DNA of 12,317 nucleotides from an uncultured Eubacteriales bacterium (GTDB taxonomy: Bacteria; Bacillota; Clostridia; Oscillospirales; RGIG7773), in assembly GCA_934541205.1 (NCBI GenBank), contig CAKTDK010000039.1, positions 1 to 12,317 of the forward strand. Direction: 5' to 3'. Position numbers and translations under genes: made by a program. This document shows, piece after piece, positions 6,569-12,317 of the stretch. The notes under the pieces were generated by a model that saw only the letters and a list, made by a program, of their open reading frames with translations, ran no database searches and was not told the origin of the DNA. Position 1 is the first letter of the stretch, and each line of letters starts with the position of its first letter.

Positions 6569-6605
6569 AAAAGCGATACGATTGACACCGTATCGCTTTT
6601 ATTTA
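6569..6605 (+). terminator. Intrinsic terminator between the small ORF and the ATPase gene
   Basis: AAAAGCGATACG (6569-6580) pairs perfectly with CGTATCGCTTTT (6589-6600) around an 8-nt loop (ATTGACAC), followed by T-rich sequence. It can end the short transcript from 6431 and also serve as the terminator of the padR operon, which has none of its own. Two 5-bp alternative pairings are visible: ATCGC at 6532-6536 with GCGAT at 6573-6577, and AATCG at 6556-6560 with CGATT at 6579-6583. They are too short to prove an antiterminator. Confidence 0.88.
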
Positions 6606-6673
6606 TATCTTCGATAAAATCAAAAGCAGTGTATTCTTTAACCAATTAAAAAAATTTATCGTAGGTATTTTTT

Positions 6674-8395
6674 ATGGAAAGGCTTAATGAAATTATAAAA
6701 TCGCTTGATAAAAAACCTATATCAAAATACAAACAGCTATATGGAAGATATATCAAAAATGATATGGAATTTTATATCAAAAATATTTATGGAAGCAATA
6801 TTAAATATTGTACTGTGGAACTTGCTGTTTTTAAAGAAAAGTTATTGGGAAAATACGTTTATAAAAAAGAAGATTATGTTTCCGTTTGTTCATATATATT
6901 AAGGGATTTTTCTGTATTGACATATATGATGAATGAAAAAATGAATTTGACTGAGTCAAATATACAAAAAGGATATTTTCTCGCTTATAAATATAGTCAG
7001 AAGGTTCTTCCTACCACAATTGTGAGAGCAGAAGAAGATAAAATTATTATAAGATTTGATATAAAACTTCCTTCTGCAAAAACTCCGTCACAAGGAAAAA
7101 CCATAATTATGGATAAAAAAAGTATTTTTAATGAAATGGAAAATAGGAAAAAAGGAATTATATCTAAGCATTCTCTGCAGATTCTTTTTATGAAAAATAT
7201 GATAAAATTAGCAGATGAATTTGTTTTAAATTTTAATTCTGAAAGTCTTTATGAAGCGGTACAGCTTTATAAAGATCAGCAATATATAAGGGAATATCTT
7301 GAAAAAAACAACTATGTATCTTTTATAGGAAATGGTTCGATTCTTACTAGAAAGGGAAAAACAGATTATAAAAATTCAAAAAATGTTATACCGTTTAAAT
7401 CACCTAAAACGATGGAAATTAATATAAAGTTGCCTTCCGGAAAAAATATTGCCGGAATGGGTATACCCGAAGGAATTACTATAATTACCGGTGACGCCTA
7501 TCATGGAAAAAGTACTATTTTAAACGGCATTAAAAACGGGATATATAATCATTATAAAGATGATGGACGTGAATATGTAATTACAAGACAGGATGCTATG
7601 CAGATTTGCGCAGAAGACGGACGCAGTATAAAAAATGTAGATATTTCTTTTTTTATTCCTAAAGCTCCTGTTGATAAAATAAATCCTTTGTGCTTTTATA
7701 CAGATTGCGCCAGTGGTTCCACATCTCAGGCAGCGTCTGTGTTTGAAGCAATTGAAGCAAAATGCAGATTAATGATTTTTGATGAAGACAGAAGTGCAAA
7801 TAATTTTATGTATAAGGATGATAAAATACGTAAAATAATAAAAAATCAAACAACTCGACCTTATATGGATAATGCTTATATGTTTTATAAAAATTTCGGT
7901 ATATCAACTGTAATGGTGGTAGGGGCTTTTGGAGAATGTCTGAAAATAGCTGATAAAGTAATTATTATAGATAAATTTAAAGCAGAAGAGTATAAGGAAT
8001 GTTTTAATCAAAGACAAAATAATTCATATTTTTTATATAATAAAAAGAGGTTTTTAAAAACAGATTTATTATTGGAAAATATAAAAAACAGAAATATTAT
8101 TATTGATAAAGATATAATAAAAATAGGAAATGAGTGTATTTATGTTTCTGATATAATTCCTTGTGCGACAAAGGGTCAGATTTCTTTTGTAGGAGCATTT
8201 TTATATTATATTTGTACTTTTGGAGATTTTAGAAAAAATTTTTATGAAGAAATAAAAAGAATATATGAAAAAATTGATAAAAATATTTTTATACTTCAGC
8301 AAGAAACAAAAATTGGATTTTCTAATCTTGAATATGTCAGAAAAGAGGATATGATTGCTTTGATAAATCGGTTGAGATCAATAGATTTTAAATAA
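6674..8395 (+). CDS. Predicted ATPase of the ABC class (COG3044 family)
   Basis: A 573-residue soluble protein matching the COG3044 family in length and motif order. The Walker A is GDAYHGKST at residues 273-281, close to the family's usual GGGYHGKST. DGREYVITRQDA and AEDGRSIKNVDISFFI follow. The ABC signature-like ASGSTSQA has its Ser at 347. The Walker B LMIFDEDRSANNFM has its Asp at 370. The segments TTRPYMDNAYMFYKNFGIST and ADKVIIID complete the core. There are no membrane spans, so it is not a transporter subunit. The bacterial role is uncharacterised; I recall that the trypanosome RNA-editing factor MRB1590 has a related ABC-ATPase fold with an RNA-binding pore, which hints at nucleic acid binding. 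The ATG at 6674 has only a weak GTAGG (6661-6665), and no clear promoter lies between the terminator at 6600 and the start. The hydrolase gene follows after 62 nt with no clear terminator between. Confidence 0.9.
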   Translation: MERLNEIIKSLDKKPISKYKQLYGRYIKNDMEFYIKNIYGSNIKYCTVELAVFKEKLLGKYVYKKEDYVSVCSYILRDFSVLTYMMNEKMNLTESNIQKGYFLAYKYSQKVLPTTIVRAEEDKIIIRFDIKLPSAKTPSQGKTIIMDKKSIFNEMENRKKGIISKHSLQILFMKNMIKLADEFVLNFNSESLYEAVQLYKDQQYIREYLEKNNYVSFIGNGSILTRKGKTDYKNSKNVIPFKSPKTMEINIKLPSGKNIAGMGIPEGITIITGDAYHGKSTILNGIKNGIYNHYKDDGREYVITRQDAMQICAEDGRSIKNVDISFFIPKAPVDKINPLCFYTDCASGSTSQAASVFEAIEAKCRLMIFDEDRSANNFMYKDDKIRKIIKNQTTRPYMDNAYMFYKNFGISTVMVVGAFGECLKIADKVIIIDKFKAEEYKECFNQRQNNSYFLYNKKRFLKTDLLLENIKNRNIIIDKDIIKIGNECIYVSDIIPCATKGQISFVGAFLYYICTFGDFRKNFYEEIKRIYEKIDKNIFILQQETKIGFSNLEYVRKEDMIALINRLRSIDFK

Positions 8396-8457
8396 AAAAT
8401 TTATACTATTTTATAAAAATAAGCTTACCAAACAAAATATGAAAGACGGTGAACAAT

Positions 8458-9510
8458 ATGGTTGAAATTAAAGAGATTAAGTCATATGACGGTTATGGGA
8501 TAAAGGCGAAAATTTCATATCCGGATAATAAGGATATAGATAAAGCAGTTATTTATGTAAACGGTTCCGGTGTTAATACTTATGACAATAAGCGGCGTTT
8601 AAATGACGGAAGAACGTTTAATTATCATGATTTATTTGAAAAAGAATTTTTAAAAAGAGATATTGCTTATTGCCGATATAACACAAGAGGAGTTGAAATA
8701 TCAGATGAACCTCCGCTTTTTTCCGCTGTAAATGAGAAAGAATACAAAACATATTTTCCGTCAAATTCAGTAAAAGATATAGAATCAATTATTAATTATA
8801 TACTTAGTGTCGATAAATTTAAAAATGCAAAAATTTATTTGCTGGGCTGGAGTGAAGGAACTATAATTGCTCCTCTTGCAGCGTTAAATAAAAAAGCAAA
8901 AGTTGATGGACTTTTGTTAGCAGGATATGTTAACGAAAATTTAAAGGATACTATGATTTGGCAAATGAGCGGAAATTATGAATTTACATTTTTAAGATAT
9001 ATACTTGGATATAACAAAAAAGAATTTATTACTAAGGATGATATTGAAGCCTTTACTGACAAAGAATTACTCGGAGATTTAAAATTTGAAGATATTGATA
9101 TAAACGGTGATGGAAAAATTGACGCACAGGATTTTGCGCCCAAATCTCTTGAACATTTAAAAAATATGCTTTTGGCTATTGAAAATAATGACGATGAATG
9201 GCTTAAAAATAATCATGGAGTCAGGCTTACTTCGAGATGGTTTAAAGAACATTTTAAATTAAAACCCAATAAAGAGGTGCTGCCTGAGCTTACCGTTCCT
9301 ATTTATATTTTTCATGGTGAAATGGATGCTATGTGCCCCAAATCTTATGCTGAAGAGATAAAGGAGATATTTTTACAAAAGGAAAAAGAAAATTTAACGG
9401 TGAATATTTTTGAAAATCATGACCATGATTTAAATTTTCTTTTTTATGTGTTTAAAAATGAGATTTCTGTTGGTTTAAAATGTATATTTGACACAGTTTT
9501 AAAACTTTAG
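8458..9510 (+). CDS. Alpha/beta hydrolase with an EF-hand-like loop in its cap region
   Basis: A 350-residue intracellular hydrolase. The ATG at 8458 is preferred because GGTGA (8447-8451) sits 6 nt before it; a GTG at 8449 would overlap that site. The N-terminal strand AVIYVNGSGVNTYDN carries the oxyanion-type turn. The nucleophile elbow is GWSEG with Ser132. The acid is probably Asp290 (FHGEMDAMCP), and the base His321 or His323 (FENHDHDLNF). Together these form a complete Ser-Asp-His set. Between strand and acid, residues 214-225 read DINGDGKIDAQD, a full EF-hand calcium loop with Asp/Asn at positions 1, 3, 5, 9 and 12 and Gly at 6, flanked by helical sequence. There is no signal peptide. 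It may be co-transcribed with the ATPase upstream. Substrate (ester, peptide or acyl group) cannot be told. Confidence 0.85.
   Translation: MVEIKEIKSYDGYGIKAKISYPDNKDIDKAVIYVNGSGVNTYDNKRRLNDGRTFNYHDLFEKEFLKRDIAYCRYNTRGVEISDEPPLFSAVNEKEYKTYFPSNSVKDIESIINYILSVDKFKNAKIYLLGWSEGTIIAPLAALNKKAKVDGLLLAGYVNENLKDTMIWQMSGNYEFTFLRYILGYNKKEFITKDDIEAFTDKELLGDLKFEDIDINGDGKIDAQDFAPKSLEHLKNMLLAIENNDDEWLKNNHGVRLTSRWFKEHFKLKPNKEVLPELTVPIYIFHGEMDAMCPKSYAEEIKEIFLQKEKENLTVNIFENHDHDLNFLFYVFKNEISVGLKCIFDTVLKL
9097..9132 (+). other. EF-hand-like calcium-binding loop coding segment
   Basis: This encodes the 12 residues DINGDGKIDAQD followed by Phe, matching the EF-hand consensus at coordinating positions 1 (D), 3 (N), 5 (D), 9 (D) and 12 (D), with Gly at 6 and Ile at 8. 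Only one copy is present, so it is not a classical paired EF-hand or a two-repeat dockerin. Confidence 0.7.
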
Positions 9511-9515
9511 AAAAT

Positions 9516-9546
9516 AAAAAGTCCGCATTAAAGCGGACTTTTTATT
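9516..9546. terminator. Bidirectional intrinsic terminator between convergent genes
   Basis: AAAAAGTCCGC (9516-9526) pairs perfectly with GCGGACTTTTT (9533-9543) around a 6-nt loop. A runs on the left and T runs on the right allow termination both of the plus-strand hydrolase transcript and of the minus-strand methyltransferase transcript, whose stop codons lie on either side. Confidence 0.93.
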
Positions 9547-9558
9547 TTTCATTGTAGT

Positions 9559-10287
9559 TTATATTGTGCCTATGTATGTTCTAACAGCAAATTGCCGCAT
9601 ATATGGTTTGTTTTGATAATCTTTGAAATAAATGTTTTTTATTTTTTCAACATATAAATCATAATTTTCGTCGCTTGGCAAAGGCGCTGTTGCAGAGGAT
9701 AAAAGAAGATTTATCTCCTTCTCTAAATTATATTCCAATTCATATTCAAATTTATTGGTTTCTGTATTATTAGGACCAAAAAATTTATTTGCTAAGTCAA
9801 AATCTTTTTTAGAAAAATGATATTTTTCGTCAAGCATTTTGTCAGCTTTTGAATTATTAGATATTCTGAGTATTGCAACTTTTGAACCCTTTTTTAATAT
9901 TCTTTTGCATTCGGATTTGAATTTATCAATATCAAACCAATGAAAAGCTGTTCCGACTACAATGCCATCTAAAATATTATTATCTAAAGTTGTATTTTCG
10001 GCAGTCGCTTGGATAACGACAGCTTTTTTTTGGTCTGAAAGATTTTTTTTAAGTGCTTCAAACATACAATTATTTGGTTCTATTGCAACTAGATTACAGC
10101 CTAATTCTAATATTTGACGTGACAGTATTCCTGTTCCTGCACCAATATCGCCGATAGTTGAATTTTTTGAAATTTTCATCGTATTTTTCAGATAATCAAT
10201 GCATTCAACAGCATAAGCCGGACGGGAATTATAAAAATTAGCTTTGCCGTTAAATAAATCGGTATTTTTATTGTTAAAATCATTCAT
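9559..10287 (-). CDS. Class I SAM-dependent methyltransferase
   Basis: A 242-residue soluble protein of the Methyltransf_11/UbiE-like group. Motif I is IGDIGAGTGILSRQIL (GDIGAGTG at residues 46-53), the SAM-binding loop. Glu70 in NLVAIEP ends strand 2 and should hold the ribose hydroxyls. ATAENTTL, GTAFHWFD (residues 112-119) and the RILKKGSKVAIL helix-strand complete the Rossmann core; the C-terminal third should form the substrate cap. The ATG at 10287 has AAAGGAAAAA just upstream on the minus strand (10300-10291). It lies 44 nt downstream of the complete MATE gene in the same direction with no convincing terminator between, so it is probably the last gene of that operon. A small-molecule substrate is likely; which one is unknown. 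Confidence 0.88.
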   Translation of the reverse strand: MNDFNNKNTDLFNGKANFYNSRPAYAVECIDYLKNTMKISKNSTIGDIGAGTGILSRQILELGCNLVAIEPNNCMFEALKKNLSDQKKAVVIQATAENTTLDNNILDGIVVGTAFHWFDIDKFKSECKRILKKGSKVAILRISNNSKADKMLDEKYHFSKKDFDLANKFFGPNNTETNKFEYELEYNLEKEINLLLSSATAPLPSDENYDLYVEKIKNIYFKDYQNKPYMRQFAVRTYIGTI

Positions 10288-10331
10288 TGCTTTTTCCTTT
10301 CGTTGACATGGATAATAAAATTTTATGGATT

Positions 10332-11678
10332 TTATCTATTTTGGCATAGTTTTAATTTTATTTTTTTCATTGCATAGAAATAAACGGGAATTAAAATAAT
10401 ATCTTCTGAAATCCAAGCGGCAGGGTTTACAAGACAGGCGGCGGGAAATTTCCACAAAGATACTAAAGTCAGCGCAAATACTACCCTTGTTATAAGTTCC
10501 AGTGTGCCGGCTGCCATAGTGGGAGCGGCAAATCCAAGGCCCTGAACGGAGTTTCGGATAATAAACAAAAGTCCTAAAACAGGATAGAAAGGCGCTGTCA
10601 GATAGAAATATAATTTTATGTTATTTAAAACTTCAAGTTCATTTGCGTCAATAAAAACCAATGAGATTTTCTGTCCTGCAAAAATCATCAGCAACGCGGC
10701 AAAAATGCAGTATCCCATGGAAAAAACAATACTTTTTTTAATTCCTTCTTTAATTCTGTCATATTTTTCTGCGCCTAAATTCTGGCTGGAGTATGTAGTC
10801 ATTGCAACGCCTATAGTTTCCATAGGCTGAGTTACCAGGCTTTGAATTTTTCCGGCGGCGGTTATAGAAGCTACGGCGGAAGAACCGAGAGAATTTACCG
10901 CTCCTTGCTGAATTATACTTCCTATTGAGGCTATTGACATTTGAAGCGCCATAGGAATTCCAGTTTTTAAAAGGATGAAGCTTACTGTTTTATCAAATTT
11001 CATTTCGTCTGGCTGTATTTTTAAAATTGCAAACTTTTTCTTTATATATATAAAGCATAAAATTCCTGACAATATCTGAGAAATTATTGTGGCAAAGGCC
11101 GCGCCAGAAACTCCCGTGGAGAAGACCGCTATAAACACAATATCAAGAAATATATTTACAAATGAAGAAATAATTAAAAAATAAAGGGGAGTTTTGCTGT
11201 CACCTAAAGCTCTTAAAATTCCGGATAAAAGATTATAAAAAACGGTGCCTCCTACGCCTGCAAAAATAACTGTTATATATGAATATGCTTCGTTAAAAAT
11301 ATTTTCGGGAGTATTAATAAGTTTAAGTATTCCTTTTGAAAATATAAGAGTAAAAGATGTTATTATTACAGTCATAATAACAGACAGATAAAAAGCATTT
11401 ATAATATTTTTTCTCATGGATTTATAATCTTCTGCTCCAAAATATCTTGCTACAGGTATACAAAATCCGCTGCACATACCGTTTGCAAATCCTATAAACA
11501 AAAAACAAAGAGAACCTGTAGCTCCAACTGCGGCAAAAGCGTCTACGCCGAGAAATTTTCCTACGATTACGGTGTCGGCCACATTATATAATTGCTGAAA
11601 AAGATTTCCTATTATTAAAGGAATACAAAACTTTATAATAAGTTTAAAAGGATTTCCAGTTGTCATATCCTTAACCAT
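10332..11678 (-). CDS. MATE family multidrug efflux transporter (complete copy)
   Basis: A 448-residue integral membrane protein with about 12 hydrophobic segments. It is arranged as the two six-helix halves of the MATE/NorM-DinF family, which exports drugs or metabolites in exchange for Na+ or H+. The N-terminal signature is typical: MTTGNPFKLIIKFCIPLIIG, LFQQLYNVADTVIVGKFLG, then ALGDSKTPLYF. The second half has VNSLGSSAVASITAAGKI, TQPMETIGVAMTTYSSQNLG and IRNSVQGLG. The ATG at 11678 follows CGGGGT (11692-11687, minus strand), starting 14 nt after the stop of the upstream MATE gene. It shares more than half of its aligned residues (by eye) with that upstream copy, so the pair arose by tandem duplication. 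The transported substrate cannot be inferred. Confidence 0.95.
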   Translation of the reverse strand: MVKDMTTGNPFKLIIKFCIPLIIGNLFQQLYNVADTVIVGKFLGVDAFAAVGATGSLCFLFIGFANGMCSGFCIPVARYFGAEDYKSMRKNIINAFYLSVIMTVIITSFTLIFSKGILKLINTPENIFNEAYSYITVIFAGVGGTVFYNLLSGILRALGDSKTPLYFLIISSFVNIFLDIVFIAVFSTGVSGAAFATIISQILSGILCFIYIKKKFAILKIQPDEMKFDKTVSFILLKTGIPMALQMSIASIGSIIQQGAVNSLGSSAVASITAAGKIQSLVTQPMETIGVAMTTYSSQNLGAEKYDRIKEGIKKSIVFSMGYCIFAALLMIFAGQKISLVFIDANELEVLNNIKLYFYLTAPFYPVLGLLFIIRNSVQGLGFAAPTMAAGTLELITRVVFALTLVSLWKFPAACLVNPAAWISEDIILIPVYFYAMKKIKLKLCQNR

Positions 11679-11692
11679 ATTAGATTACCCCG

Positions 11693-12317
11693 TTAATTAT
11701 TAATTTTAAATATTTGCTTTGTTTTTTTCAGATTTACAAAGTACATAGGAATTAAAAGGATATCTGCGGCAAGCCAGGCTGCAGGATTTGCAAAACATAC
11801 AGCGTTGAAACCAAATGCTCCTACAAGGCAAAAAGCTACAAGAGATCTTGCTGCAAGTTCAAAAAGACCTCCCATCATAGCAGAAAAGCCGTATCCCAAA
11901 CCTTGAATCGAATTTCGCAAAATAAAAAGTATTCCGAGTACGGGATAAAAAATGCTGTTTATTTTAAGAAATGTGGATATATTTGAGATAATAGCTGTTT
12001 CACTGCCGTCAATAAATAAAAGCGCCGCTTTTGAACCCAAAAAGGTCATTAATGCCCAGGCAAATATACAGTATATAATAGACATTACAATAGATTTTTT
12101 AACGCCTTCTTTAATTCTGTCGTATTTTCCGGCTCCCATATTCTGACCGCAGTATGTTGCCATAGTTACTCCTAAAGTTTCCATAGGCTGAGTAACTATA
12201 AGCTGAATTTTACCGGCAGCAGTTATTGCGGCCACTATTGCAGAACCTAGTGAATTTACTGCGCTTTGAAGTATTATTGATCCTACTGCGGTTATAGAAA
12301 ATTGAAGCGCCATGGGA
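11693..12317 (-). CDS. MATE family efflux transporter, C-terminal half (N-terminus beyond window)
   Basis: The frame is open to the right window edge; the codon before the first visible Met (12313-12311) reads Pro, giving PMALQFS, so the Met is internal and the gene starts outside. The 207 visible residues cover the second half of a MATE protein: VNSLGSAIVAAITAAGKI, VTQPMETLGVTMATYCGQN, LRNSIQGLGYGFSAMMGG and CFANPAAWLAADILLIP. Over the first 60 shared residues about 43 are identical to the downstream copy, with less conservation later. The stop (TAA at 11695-11693) lies 14 nt before the next MATE start, so the two are co-transcribed and could form a heterodimer or have split substrates; both are inference. 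Confidence 0.93.
   Translation of the reverse strand, partial: PMALQFSITAVGSIILQSAVNSLGSAIVAAITAAGKIQLIVTQPMETLGVTMATYCGQNMGAGKYDRIKEGVKKSIVMSIIYCIFAWALMTFLGSKAALLFIDGSETAIISNISTFLKINSIFYPVLGILFILRNSIQGLGYGFSAMMGGLFELAARSLVAFCLVGAFGFNAVCFANPAAWLAADILLIPMYFVNLKKTKQIFKINN

Noticed and set aside
6610..6637. Weak promoter TTCGAT - 16 nt - TATTCT ahead of the ATPase gene
   Set aside because: Both boxes deviate from consensus at two positions, well below the three perfect promoters nearby; such matches are common in AT-rich DNA.
8396..8457. Possible terminator or promoter between the ATPase and hydrolase genes
   Set aside because: Only weak TTTATA/TATAAA pairing is visible and no -35/-10 pair of good quality, so neither is annotated; the genes may share a transcript.
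10315..10326. Palindrome ATAAAATTTTAT between the MATE and methyltransferase genes as a terminator
   Set aside because: It is A/T only with no stable GC stem and no loop, and lacks a proper T tract; AT-rich palindromes of this size are expected by chance.

Overview
The window is AT-rich bacterial DNA with standard-code genes, strong AGGAGG-type ribosome binding sites and textbook TTGACA/TATAAT promoters. The gene families (GGGtGRT protein, PadR-DUF1700-DUF4097 cassette, DNRLRE-type lipoprotein, COG3044 ABC-class ATPase, tandem MATE exporters) point to a low-GC Firmicute, most likely a gut-type member of the Clostridia. The species cannot be named from the sequence alone.

Layout, left to right. 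(1) 1-1624: the 3' end of a NifU/IscU-like Fe-S scaffold gene, then a complete GGGtGRT-family gene and a strong terminator. (2) 1690-4486: a transcription unit with its own consensus promoter and terminator. It encodes a DNRLRE-like lipoprotein and an unrecognised secreted protein whose frame is cut by a single in-frame TAA at 3994-3996; the frame then stays open for another 150 codons. (3) 4504-6427: a tightly coupled padR - DUF1700/HAAS membrane protein - DUF4097 adhesin-like protein operon, with a possible PadR operator inside its promoter. (4) 6431-6605: a compact unit with a perfect promoter, a ribosome binding site, a 21-codon ORF and an intrinsic terminator, just ahead of (5) 6674-8395, a COG3044 ABC-class ATPase, and 8458-9510, an alpha/beta hydrolase carrying an EF-hand-like calcium loop. 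A bidirectional terminator lies at 9516-9546. (6) 9559-12317, minus strand: the C-terminal half of one MATE exporter (cut by the window edge), a complete paralogous MATE exporter and a class I SAM methyltransferase, all in the same direction and probably co-transcribed.

The window is mostly chromosomal housekeeping and envelope functions. No transposase, phage gene, CRISPR array, rRNA or tRNA was seen. The least explained items are the interrupted secreted protein next to its lipoprotein partner, the 21-codon transcription unit before the COG3044 ATPase, and the EF-hand loop in the hydrolase. None is strong enough to be called a new system from sequence alone.
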